Shown in pieces: positions 28,121 to 35,911 of a stretch of 64,000 nucleotides of DNA. The DNA comes from Accumulibacter sp964420975 (GTDB lineage Bacteria; Pseudomonadota; Gammaproteobacteria; Burkholderiales; Rhodocyclaceae), in the NCBI GenBank assembly GCA_964420975.1, contig CAYQVH010000002.1, forward strand, positions 62,001 to 126,000, written 5' to 3'. Position numbers and translations under genes: made by a program. Within the stretch, counting starts at the first letter, position 1. The number at the start of each line of letters is the position of its first letter. The notes below the pieces were generated by a model, which had not been told where the DNA came from, ran no database searches, and saw only the letters and a program-made list of their open reading frames with translations.

Positions 28121-30630
28121 CGTGTCACTACCAGCGCCGGATTCACCTTGATGGTTTTCCGCCGCCCCTCTTGAACCACTCGTACACGGTCAAGCTCTTC
28201 CAGTTCCCGTAATGCCGTTGTCAGCTTTTCCTTGTCGCGGATCGGCCCAAGGCGTTGCGCCTCTCGGGTCGGGACAAGATGCGTCCGTTCCCGCTGGCAA
28301 TACTCAATCAGCCAGCTATCCAGCCGCGCCGCGTCCGCCAGTTCCGCCGGTAGCGCAAGCTCGCCAAAGAAGCGCCGGGATTCGGACAGGTGCCATGCCG
28401 TGATTCGGCTTGCCCGCTCGAAACTATCCAGTCCGATAGCGCCGCCCATGCCATGCTCGAATTGCTGGAACAATGCCGCCATTCGCATCGCGGTATCGGC
28501 AGACTTGCACGCCACGTCTTTTACTTCGTGTAGCTCGCCGCCGATCGCCAGTTCGCGTTCAATGGCGTCGTGATACTCCACCCATGCCGCTTTCGCATCC
28601 GGTGCCAGCGTCAGCATGGCGGGGGTCAGTGCGCCATCGTCATCAACGGGGGCGGGTTGATTCAGGATCGCGGCAAGGCGCCGATGGAATGCGGCCAGGT
28701 GCGGCCAGTTCGCCGGGGCTTCGGTAAATGGCCGATGCCCGATGGTTGATTCAGGCCATGCCACAAGGAACCGGGCAAGGAAGCCCGTGCCACGCGCCAG
28801 CGCCCCGGATCGGGTGAAGAATTCGCGCAAGGTCGGTTCCTGAACCTGCAAGGCCACGGTCAGCCGCGCCCCGCGCACGGTGAATGATTCGGTTGATCGC
28901 CGGTCAATGGTCAGGCTTGTTCCGTCCCATAGCTGATTCAGCAGGCCCAGATTCCGCATGACTGAATCCTTGCCCATGCCATGCGAACCGAAAACAATCC
29001 CGGCCTCGGAAGATACCACGCCGCCTGACGGCCATTGCTTCGCCAGTCCATAGGCCAGTGCTTCGGGGGTCGCATCGGCATAGAGCAGGCGGGGGATTCT
29101 TGGCGGTTCCGGCTTGTCGTGTTCCAGATCGCGCAAGGCCGATTCCATGCCCGCCGTCGGCTTTTGATCTTTGGCAAGCTGGCGGATTTTTTCCTTGACG
29201 CCGCCGCGCTTGGCTTCCCATGCCTCAATTGCCGCCTTGTGGTCTTTCAGGATCGGCTTTGCCGCTTCCGCTTGGGTTTCCTCATAGTCGCTGATTGTCT
29301 TGGTGAAAAAGCCGTCGCAGGTAGATTTACGCTCGCCAGAATCGGCAATGGTCAGCAGGAATAAACCGACAGGCCCATGCAGCTTTTCCAGTCGCTTCGC
29401 ATCGGCATGGGCTTGGATCGCCAGCGACAGCGCCGCCAGTGCCGAAGATGCCACCATCGGGACAGGTGCCTTGACGAAGCCCGCGACCTCTTCCACCGCC
29501 GCCCGGATGGTGTCGGGCAGGGCATCCAGCGGATAGGGTTCGGGTTCCACCTTCGCCGCCAGCGGGTGCGGATCAGGCCATCCGTTGCCCTCAGAATCGC
29601 CCGCTGGCGCGTCATCGTCGCCGGGTTGATGCTCGCCCCTTGCCGGTGCCGTTGCGTTCGCTATGGCTTGCGCTACGGCTTCCGGCCCGCCAAGAATGAA
29701 CAGGTCATTCATATCCTTCATGTCGGGATCGGGGTCGGTGCCGAAGTCAGGGATTGCCAGCTTGCCGCCGACGGATCGCGCCGCCTCGATTGCATGGGGA
29801 TCGGGTTCGCCGGTCGCCTTCACCAGATCGGCCAGAATCACCAGCGCCGCCGCCGGGTAGCGTTCGCGCATCGCCTTCGCTACCGCTGGCAGGTTGCCGG
29901 ATGAAAGCGCCGCAATGGCAGGGTGTCCGGTCGCTTCCTTGGCAGATAGCACGGTTGCCACGCCTTCACCTATCAGCAAGGTCAGGCCCGCGCCGTCGCC
30001 ATCGGGCAGGCGTCCGGCTGCCCAATACCCGCCCGCCTTGACGCCACCATAGACGGCGGACTTGCGCCCATAGCCGTCGATCAGCTCCAGCGTCGATATG
30101 GCGTCGTCGACTTTGACTGGCACCACCAGCAAGCGCCCGGTCAGCGGCTCGCCCTTCGATTTAGGCGAATAACCCAGGATCGCAGCCACCTCGCCCGCAT
30201 CGATTTCGCGTAGAGTAGCTACCGACGAAACCTGCTTGCGCGTCAGATACGGATTGTCGTTGGTTGCCGGCGTCGCCGCCTTCCAGACCGCCGCCGACTT
30301 TTTCGCAGCTTCGGCCCGTCGTCGCGCTTCGCCGGCTTCTCGTTCGCGCCGCATGGCTTCGACTTTTGCCCGGTGCGCTGCTTCTTCGCCCGGCGTCAGG
30401 GCGCGGCCAATATCGGCCCGCCAGTTCTGCGAAAGCCCGGTGCGATAGTCACCGATCCAGCCCGCCGGAATACCGTCAAGGTGCAGCAGATAGCGCCCTG
30501 AATCGTCGCCGCGCTTCCCGTTACTGGCGAAGCGCCGCAGTATTCCATCGGCTTCGATGGTTTCCGGTGGCGTCAAGCCATGCGCCTGAATCGCATCGCG
30601 GAATTGCTCGATAGGGTTGCTGGCCATCAT
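28117..30630 (-). CDS. Toprim - DUF3987 replication protein (primase/ATPase-like)
   Basis: An 837-residue protein. The N-terminus (about 1-80) resembles the small domain preceding Toprim in element primases; a Lys/Arg/Glu-rich helix follows (about 85-115). A Toprim-like domain (about 215-330) carries the acidic residue in LLIGEGVATVLSA (E222) and a later aspartate in ALVILAD (D268). A DUF3987 domain (about 375-740) includes the P-loop-like SGERKST (431-437). The C-terminal 90 residues look like a winged helix. Proteins with this architecture are typical of integrated plasmid- or satellite-like elements and are presumed to act in replication initiation. It overlaps both neighbours by 4 bases. 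Confidence 0.82.
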   Translation of the reverse strand: MMASNPIEQFRDAIQAHGLTPPETIEADGILRRFASNGKRGDDSGRYLLHLDGIPAGWIGDYRTGLSQNWRADIGRALTPGEEAAHRAKVEAMRREREAGEARRRAEAAKKSAAVWKAATPATNDNPYLTRKQVSSVATLREIDAGEVAAILGYSPKSKGEPLTGRLLVVPVKVDDAISTLELIDGYGRKSAVYGGVKAGGYWAAGRLPDGDGAGLTLLIGEGVATVLSAKEATGHPAIAALSSGNLPAVAKAMRERYPAAALVILADLVKATGEPDPHAIEAARSVGGKLAIPDFGTDPDPDMKDMNDLFILGGPEAVAQAIANATAPARGEHQPGDDDAPAGDSEGNGWPDPHPLAAKVEPEPYPLDALPDTIRAAVEEVAGFVKAPVPMVASSALAALSLAIQAHADAKRLEKLHGPVGLFLLTIADSGERKSTCDGFFTKTISDYEETQAEAAKPILKDHKAAIEAWEAKRGGVKEKIRQLAKDQKPTAGMESALRDLEHDKPEPPRIPRLLYADATPEALAYGLAKQWPSGGVVSSEAGIVFGSHGMGKDSVMRNLGLLNQLWDGTSLTIDRRSTESFTVRGARLTVALQVQEPTLREFFTRSGALARGTGFLARFLVAWPESTIGHRPFTEAPANWPHLAAFHRRLAAILNQPAPVDDDGALTPAMLTLAPDAKAAWVEYHDAIERELAIGGELHEVKDVACKSADTAMRMAALFQQFEHGMGGAIGLDSFERASRITAWHLSESRRFFGELALPAELADAARLDSWLIEYCQRERTHLVPTREAQRLGPIRDKEKLTTALRELEELDRVRVVQEGRRKTIKVNPALVVTR

Positions 30631-30956
30631 TCGCGCGCTCCTTCGTCAAGGAAGCCCGGCGCCGGCCATTCCGGTGTGCCCAGCGAGTACCGCGCGACAT
30701 TGCGCCGGATCACGCCCCGGAATTCAAACTCCGGCTCGATCACCGTCAGGACGTTGAAACCCTTCGCTCGTAGTTCGTGAATGCGCGCCGCGGCTTCGGG
30801 AATGGCGAGGTTTGCCGTCAGCTCGAAGCTGGCTACCGGTGCACGTTCTCGAATAACTTGCAGCACCTCGGCGCACTGGCCGGTCACGATGGGTGGGGTA
30901 GAATCGCGCTTGTCGACGGCGCTCGGCTTTTCTTCGGGGAGGTCGGACGTTTTCAT
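30627..30956 (-). CDS. Small winged-helix-like protein of the element
   Basis: A 109-residue protein whose centre (about residues 25-75: CAEVLQVIRERAPVASFELTA... ARIHELRAKGFNV) reads as a winged helix-turn-helix like those in element- or phage-borne replication regulators. It overlaps the AlpA-like gene upstream and the Toprim-DUF3987 gene downstream by 4 bases each, so all three are translated from one message. Likely DNA-binding; no target is known. Confidence 0.65.
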   Translation of the reverse strand: MKTSDLPEEKPSAVDKRDSTPPIVTGQCAEVLQVIRERAPVASFELTANLAIPEAAARIHELRAKGFNVLTVIEPEFEFRGVIRRNVARYSLGTPEWPAPGFLDEGARE

Positions 30957-31171
30957 TTTGCGCCCTCGCCGGAAATCAGGCGCTCAACTTCTGCAGCGTC
31001 CCACAAGAGGCGGCGGCTCGGAAGCTTGACCGGACGCAAGCCCATGTACTCGCCGTTGACGCACAAGCTCCGGCGCACGGTTTGCGGTTGAACCAGCAGC
31101 CGGGCGGCCACTTCCTCAGTCGAGATTTTTGCAGCCGGGTGTGTGCCCTGTGCCGCAGATTGTTGTCGCAT
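30953..31171 (-). CDS. AlpA/excisionase-type helix-turn-helix protein
   Basis: A 72-residue protein with a MerR-like/AlpA winged helix (STEEVAARLLVQPQTVRRSLCVNGEYMGLRPVKLPSRRLLWDAAEVERLI). Such proteins act as excisionases or as activators of integrase or replication genes in P4-like elements. An AAGGA ribosome-binding site precedes the ATG. It is first in the replication operon (AlpA-like, winged helix, Toprim-DUF3987, Cys protein), linked by 4-base overlaps. Whether it directs excision or replication cannot be decided here. Confidence 0.78.
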   Translation of the reverse strand: MRQQSAAQGTHPAAKISTEEVAARLLVQPQTVRRSLCVNGEYMGLRPVKLPSRRLLWDAAEVERLISGEGAK

Positions 31172-31244
31172 GGCGGGGTCCTTTGGTTACGAAACACCGC
31201 CATTCCACCTCAATACGTCAGAGCCATATTTCCGTGGGGAAAAT

Positions 31245-31266
31245 GGGATGCCCTCGGGATGCCCTC
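31245..31266. repeat. Two tandem copies of an 11-bp unit
   Basis: GGGATGCCCTC occurs twice in direct tandem, followed by GGG, in the 115-bp gap between the AlpA-like gene start and the stop of the 581-residue gene. It could be a binding site for the AlpA-like or another regulator, or a chance duplication. Confidence 0.4.
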
Positions 31267-31286
31267 GGGCAAAAATCCGGGCAAAC

Positions 31287-33032
31287 TCAGGGAATCAAAC
31301 CTTCTTTGCGAAGGACGTCGCGGACGTTCCTGAAGGTTTTCAGAGTGCTCGCCTGTTCGTCATCCTGTAGCTTTCGGACAACTATCCGCCGTATTTGTGG
31401 GACACTGGGCTTGGGGCCGTGCAGTTTCTCGATATCCACCCAATTCTCAAGAATCATACGGCGGCACCCTCGCTCAGTCGTCATGTCGTGCTTCGCGCGG
31501 CGCTCTGCTGGAGTTTCTGTCTTCTCTGACGTTCCAGAATGAGTTGTGTCGCTCCGCTCCTGCGCTTCGTCCGATACCTGCTGCGGGGTGTCAGGCGTCG
31601 GCGCACTCTCGGTCACCGCCTGACGAAACGCATCTGGTACGGAAAAGCACCCTCGTATCGTGCAAACATCCGTGTCTATGAAATCAATCATCCTTGCCGG
31701 TGTGCAGGGAAATTCAAGCGGCTCATGCTGGTTGTCGCGCAGCATGTCTATTTGCCATTCTTCTGACGCAGCCTCGATAAAATCATTCTCCCATTTTATG
31801 AATCTGACGCCATCATCTGAGATGCGAAAAAAGTCACATTTACCAATGCCTACCCTGGTCAGCTCAATCCATTCAATGATTCCAAGCTTGGGGCTCCGCG
31901 CCAGCTCGATGCACCTTTCGTCTGACAGATTGACGGCGCCCCGCTTCGCCTCGAAGTCTCTCTCGCCGTTCTTTTCTCGCTCGACCTTGTTGAACCCGTC
32001 TTGAAAATCTCGCTCTTTGAATCGGTCAGGCATCGCGGCATTGGACTGTTCTACTTCCATTCTGGCCATCTCGAAGCGGGCGCCGAGTGTCGCCTGCACT
32101 TGAAAGTCGGCTTTGGCGGCTTGTGCTCTTCGGTCGGCGCCTGAAAGTTCAAGCCAGCTTGGAATGTACGCCTCTACGATTGGGCGTAGTTGTGGCGGCA
32201 GATCGTCTATCGTGTCTATCTTACGGTCAAACCACTTGGCGAGCATTTGCGCTATCTCACCGTCTTGCTCCGTCACTTGGGCCAATTCCTGCTTCGAGAA
32301 GATGGGGGAGTCTGCTGGCCCAGCGTTACCGAAGTGTTCAAATGCTTCCATGACTGTTGAGTACATCTCTCGATCGTCACATGGCTCAACAAACGTCACG
32401 TCGGACAGTGCTTCTGGATCGCAGGCGCCGCCATAGTTTGGCACGTACATGCGAACGGATTCTGGCGACACCCAATCCTGCTGACTCATGTCGTTGATGT
32501 ATGCGGAATATGTCGCTCTCCAATCCGGGCCAAGGGAGTTGGCCATCAACAGCGCCACCTCGTCGTCATCGGGCAGATCCAACCACGCTTTCATCTCTTG
32601 GATGGAGTCCCGGTAGCGGTACTGCGAGTCCCGAATTTCCTGTTCGGAAAGCCGGCGGAACGCTCGCGCGTGAGCTTTGACGAAATCGTCCTTCCAGACG
32701 AAAACCCCGGCCGGCAAAGCTTTCACCGATTCTCTCCGCCAGCGGCGCCTGCCTTCGGCTTCCGTAATCTGTCCAGCGTCTTGCTCTCGCTTGATGCCGT
32801 CCTGCAGCGCCTGCAATTCGTTGGCGTATCGCGGCCACTCCACATCGAGTACCTTCCGATAACTCCCGTCGCCCAGTAGTTTGTATGCGACCAGACCGAA
32901 AAGCGACTTGCTGCGGTCGACGCCAGAAAGCCCGCGCACAAGCGTATCAGCGGAGACGGTTGACGGAGCGATGAACGGAATCGCGCGAACCGGAATCGCC
33001 TCGCGGCCATTGATGAGAACGACGACATTCAT
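31287..33032 (-). CDS. 581-residue element protein of unknown function
   Basis: A soluble, acidic protein with no signal, membrane helix or nucleotide-binding motif that I can see. N-terminal 130 residues (MNVVVLINGREAIPVRAIPF...) look like a distinct alpha/beta module; the middle is helical with charged stretches (about 320-380, Lys/Arg/Glu-rich); residues about 485-515 are a Ser/Thr/Glu-rich linker; the last 70 residues (CRRMILENWVDIEKLHGPKPSVPQIRRIVV...) look like a compact helical, possibly DNA-binding domain. Base composition is noticeably more AT-rich than neighbouring genes. It sits between the toxin-antitoxin-like operon and the replication operon. I do not recognise it. Confidence 0.65.
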   Translation of the reverse strand: MNVVVLINGREAIPVRAIPFIAPSTVSADTLVRGLSGVDRSKSLFGLVAYKLLGDGSYRKVLDVEWPRYANELQALQDGIKREQDAGQITEAEGRRRWRRESVKALPAGVFVWKDDFVKAHARAFRRLSEQEIRDSQYRYRDSIQEMKAWLDLPDDDEVALLMANSLGPDWRATYSAYINDMSQQDWVSPESVRMYVPNYGGACDPEALSDVTFVEPCDDREMYSTVMEAFEHFGNAGPADSPIFSKQELAQVTEQDGEIAQMLAKWFDRKIDTIDDLPPQLRPIVEAYIPSWLELSGADRRAQAAKADFQVQATLGARFEMARMEVEQSNAAMPDRFKERDFQDGFNKVEREKNGERDFEAKRGAVNLSDERCIELARSPKLGIIEWIELTRVGIGKCDFFRISDDGVRFIKWENDFIEAASEEWQIDMLRDNQHEPLEFPCTPARMIDFIDTDVCTIRGCFSVPDAFRQAVTESAPTPDTPQQVSDEAQERSDTTHSGTSEKTETPAERRAKHDMTTERGCRRMILENWVDIEKLHGPKPSVPQIRRIVVRKLQDDEQASTLKTFRNVRDVLRKEGLIP

Positions 33033-33142
33033 GTTGGCGCTCCTTCAAACGCTCCTTCAGCGGGATGCCGCGCCAGCCGGGTGAAGGGGCCCGGTTTTCT
33101 CCCTCGGGGATCAGCCGAGAGATAGGCGCGGCAAAAACTCGG

Positions 33143-33430
33143 TCAGGCGGCGATGCGCGCCACCGGTGCGCGTTCCTTGGCTTTCTCGCCAGCGGTCCAC
33201 AAGTCGCGCTGAACTTGCAGGCGTAGCCAGTAACCGGGCGAAGTGCCCAGGGCTTCATGCAAGCGCAGGTCCATGTCGGCGGTGACGGCGGCGTGTCCGT
33301 GCAGGATGCGGGACAGCATGACCCGGCTGATACCCACGTGGGCAGCAAACGCGGTCACGCTCATGTCGAGGTCTTCCAGCCAGTCTGCAAGCAGATCGCC
33401 GGGGTGCGCCGGGTCATGCATCCTGCTCAT
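33143..33430 (-). CDS. HigA-family antitoxin-like protein
   Basis: A 95-residue XRE-type protein with the HigA/VapI signature: HPGDLLADWLEDLDMSVTAFAAHVGISRVMLSRILHGHAAVTADMDLRLHEALG. HigA proteins neutralise HigB toxins and repress their own operon. No HigB-like gene is adjacent; instead it is the third gene of a set headed by a DUF4258 protein and a second HTH protein, overlapping the latter by 4 bases. It may be a genuine part of the module or an orphan antitoxin. Confidence 0.85.
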   Translation of the reverse strand: MSRMHDPAHPGDLLADWLEDLDMSVTAFAAHVGISRVMLSRILHGHAAVTADMDLRLHEALGTSPGYWLRLQVQRDLWTAGEKAKERAPVARIAA

Positions 33431-33879
33431 GCCGCCAACCGCCAGCCGTGCGCCGTATCCTCGAACACGCGGCGCAGATCATCTTCTTGGCGATCGGTGT
33501 CATTCCACTGTGTGATCAACTCGGCCACCTTGGTAGTACCGTCCACATGCTCCAGGTACAGCAATCGCAACATCCGTTCGGCCGCAACGGCTGGGCGGCG
33601 CTTACCACGTTCCCACAGCGAAACGCTTTGCTCATCCACGCCAAGGCTTTCGGCCAACCGATTCTGAGACATGCCCATTTCAATGCGAAGGAAGCGGATT
33701 TCGGCGCCCGTCAGTCGCTTCTTGTAATGAACGAGTCCGTGTCCGATGGCCCGGTGCAAGCCATCGATGTCGTCAATTTCCAAACAACGGCCGATTCCCT
33801 CCAGGTCCTCGTAACGGAAGCCGTTCGCCAGCCAGATGTTCTTCAGTCCGCAGTCCTCGTACTTCAGCATTTCGCTCAT
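33427..33879 (-). CDS. MqsA-like XRE antitoxin candidate (no zinc finger)
   Basis: A 150-residue protein. The N-terminal 50 residues have no CxxC zinc-binding pairs (only one Cys in EDCGL), unlike MqsA/YgiT antitoxins. The C-terminal part holds an XRE helix-turn-helix (LTGAEIRFLRIEMGMSQNRLAESLGVDEQSVSLWERGKRRP) of the COG2944 type found in antitoxins paired with DUF4258 or HigB-like toxins. It starts one base after the DUF4258 stop and overlaps the HigA-like start by 4 bases. Confidence 0.8.
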   Translation of the reverse strand: MSEMLKYEDCGLKNIWLANGFRYEDLEGIGRCLEIDDIDGLHRAIGHGLVHYKKRLTGAEIRFLRIEMGMSQNRLAESLGVDEQSVSLWERGKRRPAVAAERMLRLLYLEHVDGTTKVAELITQWNDTDRQEDDLRRVFEDTAHGWRLAA

Positions 33880-33880
33880 G

Positions 33881-34198
33881 TCATCCCTCGAATACCGTCG
33901 CGATCACCACCCACTCGCCCTTGTCGGACAGCTTGAAAACTACGCCTACCGTCAGGCGAACCCCTGCATGGAACCAACTGACGTTGCACCGCCAATCGCC
34001 CCTGATATCCTGGTGCAACGGTTCGCTGATATGGCCATTCTGCAAGGTCTCCAGCACTTGACGGCGGCCGATGCGGCGTTCTTTCATTCGCAACTCCGCG
34101 TGCTCAGTGAAAACAAGGCGGCGCTTTTGACTGCCAGCCTCCTTGACCCATTCGATAGCCTGCCTATCGGTTGGCTTGATGCAGGAAATCTTGCTCAT
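33881..34198 (-). CDS. DUF4258 protein, toxin candidate
   Basis: A 105-residue protein matching DUF4258: a basic N-terminus, then VFTEHAELRMKERRIGRRQVLETLQNGHI and a C-terminal beta-rich half ending VVIATVFEG. DUF4258 proteins are often encoded beside YgiT/MqsA-type antitoxins and are presumed toxins; the activity is not established. The gene is first in the operon and has no ribosome-binding site before its ATG; the predicted promoter would start transcription 2-3 bases before the ATG, suggesting a leaderless message. Confidence 0.8.
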   Translation of the reverse strand: MSKISCIKPTDRQAIEWVKEAGSQKRRLVFTEHAELRMKERRIGRRQVLETLQNGHISEPLHQDIRGDWRCNVSWFHAGVRLTVGVVFKLSDKGEWVVIATVFEG

Positions 34199-34202
34199 GG
34201 CA

Positions 34203-34235
34203 ATACATTGTATGATTCAGAGGGCCATAGTTCAA
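34203..34235 (-). promoter_or_regulatory. Promoter and palindromic operator of the DUF4258 operon
   Basis: On the minus strand TTGAAC (34235-34230), a 17-base spacer and TACAAT (34212-34207) make a good sigma-70 promoter. An 11-bp palindrome, ATACA-T-TGTAT (34203-34213), covers the -10. Such placement fits autorepression by the operon's HTH proteins, as in toxin-antitoxin systems. Confidence 0.65.
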
Positions 34236-34262
34236 CGTAAGTCATTTTCCTTGCCTGAACTG

Positions 34263-35597
34263 TCAGACAGCGCTGACGACTCGCAGGCTGTGTCCCCGGC
34301 CATCTGCAGGTTGCTCGATACCGGCTTCCGTCAGAATCCATGCCTCGATCTTGGTGTGCCACATGCGCAGCAGATCGAGCGGGCGAACGCGGTAATGCTT
34401 CTCGGCGGTCGCCGATGGCTTGTGACCCATGATCTGCGCCGAGACTCCGGCCGGACACTCTACCCACTCCGCCAGCGTGCCGAAGGAACGGCGCAGACCG
34501 TGAATGCTCAACGCTGGCAGGCCGGCAGCGGTCAATGCCTTGTTGTGCATGATGCGCGGCTCCTGAAGCCTTCCAGATGCCGCTGTGACGCTGCTGAATA
34601 CCCACTCGTTACGACGGGGCAAGGTAGACAGCATCGAGGCGACGTAGGGTGTCAGCGGGATCGTGCGCTCGCCTTCTACCTTGTCCTTGATGGTCATGGC
34701 CTTCCACTGGAAGTCCACATCTTCCCATCGGATGCCGGCCACTTCTTCACGGCGCGCGCCAGTCAGCAGATTGGTTTGGAGATACGCGGCGATGACCGGG
34801 TTGCCGATCTGCCGCACGGCGGCGAACCACGCCGGCAACTGCTCGCGTTGCAGGCAGTCGTCCTTGGCAATCTTCTTCGGCAGTTCGTCCTTGGTCAGTC
34901 GAGTGATGCAGGCGTCGGCCTGTACCTGGTCGCGATACTCGGGGCGGTCGCTGCACCAGTTGAGGAAGGCGCGCAGCAGAGCGAAAGAAAGGCGGGCATA
35001 GGTCGGGCGGTGCGTCGCCTCGTCCTTGAGCCATGCGCGGACGCAATCAGCGTCAATCTGCTCTAGCGGCAACCCGAGCAAGGAGCGCAGGATTCCCGGC
35101 AGCGTGGTAGCATTCTCACCGGGCCGGCGGCCTTGGGTGCGCAGTTCGCCACCTTCCTTGACGACGGTTTCGTGTTCAAGAAGGTGTCTGGCGCTCCAGT
35201 TCGCGCGGCGCGCTTCGATGTACTTTTGCCATGCTTCCATTGCTGGCGTAGCGATGCGCTCCAACTCGATCTTCTTCGCTTCCTCTTCGGCGATCTTGGC
35301 AGCGGCGGCGGCGATGCGGTCGCGCTTCTCTTGGCGCGGGTCTATCCCCTGGTCGATCATCGTTTGCAGCCGGCGCGCTTCGTCGCGGGCTGCCGAGAGT
35401 GTCCATGCCCGAACGTCGCCGATGGTCACGCGGACCGTCTGCCGGTTCAGCTTGGATTCAAAGATGAACGACTTGGCGCCAGCGGTCACACGAACGGCCA
35501 GCCGCGGTGCGTTGGTGTCCCAGAGGAAGAATTGCCCGGCGCCCTCGGGCAGGGTGAAGCGGCGGATGCGGTCGGGCGTCAAGCGTTCGCGGTTCAT
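34263..35597 (-). CDS. Tyrosine integrase of the element
   Basis: A P4/CP4-57-type integrase of 444 residues: an N-terminal DUF4102 arm-binding domain (about 1-90), a core-binding helical domain (about 115-235) and the catalytic domain. The catalytic set is visible: R282 in TGARREE, H366-x2-R369 in IHGLRR, H392 in GHKP and tyrosine Y402 in AEKHYRV. The start at 35597 fits the family; an upstream in-frame ATG at 35684 lies in the repeat-rich control region. It sits 176 bases from attR, and inverted GGCTACATGG/CCATGTAGCC repeats overlap its control region, so it may regulate itself. Confidence 0.96.
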   Translation of the reverse strand: MNRERLTPDRIRRFTLPEGAGQFFLWDTNAPRLAVRVTAGAKSFIFESKLNRQTVRVTIGDVRAWTLSAARDEARRLQTMIDQGIDPRQEKRDRIAAAAAKIAEEEAKKIELERIATPAMEAWQKYIEARRANWSARHLLEHETVVKEGGELRTQGRRPGENATTLPGILRSLLGLPLEQIDADCVRAWLKDEATHRPTYARLSFALLRAFLNWCSDRPEYRDQVQADACITRLTKDELPKKIAKDDCLQREQLPAWFAAVRQIGNPVIAAYLQTNLLTGARREEVAGIRWEDVDFQWKAMTIKDKVEGERTIPLTPYVASMLSTLPRRNEWVFSSVTAASGRLQEPRIMHNKALTAAGLPALSIHGLRRSFGTLAEWVECPAGVSAQIMGHKPSATAEKHYRVRPLDLLRMWHTKIEAWILTEAGIEQPADGRGHSLRVVSAV

Positions 35598-35615
35598 GTC
35601 ATCGTCTCCGGATTT

Positions 35616-35675
35616 GGCTACATGGGCGATTCCGTGTAGCCACCATGTAGCCATTCTACAGCAATCCGCTTCAAC
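35616..35675. repeat. Right arm-type repeat block and inverted copy
   Basis: 35634-35675 repeats the left block (GTGTAGCCACCATGTAGCCA, 8 bases, CAATCCGCTTCAAC). An inverted copy of its core, GGCTACATGG (35616-35625), pairs with CCATGTAGCC (35643-35652). A further partial copy, GCTACAT, lies at 35723-35729. The cluster lies between the integrase start and attR. Confidence 0.7.
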
Positions 35676-35773
35676 ATCAAGCAATGTCTGTTTTCATTAA
35701 GTAATTGTTTTCAGTGGTTTTTGCTACATTTGGTGCATACCCTTCAACGCCGCAAAATGTCAAGAAGTTCAGA

Positions 35774-35819
35774 TTCGCAATCAGAAGGTCGGCGGTTCGA
35801 TCCCGCCTGTCTCCACCAA
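35774..35819 (+). repeat. attR: 46-bp copy of the tRNA-Ala 3' end
   Basis: Identical to 26233-26278. The bases before it do not form the 5' half of a tRNA, so it is the displaced original 3' end and not a second tRNA gene. An open frame that begins at 35705 runs through it into the next gene; that extension is not real coding sequence. Confidence 0.95.
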
Positions 35820-35849
35820 GTGCTGATCGCACTTGCTGTGGATTCGACG

Positions 35850-35871
35850 AGCCCGCCCGCGCGGGCTTTTT
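35850..35871 (+). terminator. Original tRNA-Ala terminator, now beyond attR
   Basis: A 7-bp stem AGCCCGC / GCGGGCT with a 4-base loop is followed by TTTTT. It is 31 bases past attR, where the terminator of the undisturbed tRNA gene would be. Confidence 0.8.
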
Positions 35872-35911
35872 GTCGTCCGGGACGGGTGGCCGTCGCGTTT
35901 CCGCCAAGAGA

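Larger units (their letters stand above)
26233..35819. mobile_element. Integrative element of about 9.5 kb in tRNA-Ala(CGC)
   Basis: Bounded by the perfect 46-bp repeat. All ten genes I can support are on the minus strand: integrase next to attR, then a DUF4258/XRE/HigA module, a 581-residue orphan, an AlpA-like HTH, a winged-helix-like protein, a Toprim-DUF3987 protein, a Cys-containing protein and two small proteins. No capsid, terminase, relaxase or conjugation gene is present. The content fits a phage-satellite-like or mobilisable island that replicates with its own primase-like protein. Arm-type repeats sit just inside both ends. It is structurally intact by inspection. Confidence 0.92.

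Noticed and set aside
35774..35819. A second tRNA-Ala gene
   Set aside because: Only the 3' part from the anticodon loop is present; the 5' half is missing, so it is attR.
35705..35911. N-terminal extension of the DnaQ fusion starting before attR
   Set aside because: It runs through the attR tRNA fragment and terminator, so those 69 codons are not part of the gene; ATG 35912 is used.
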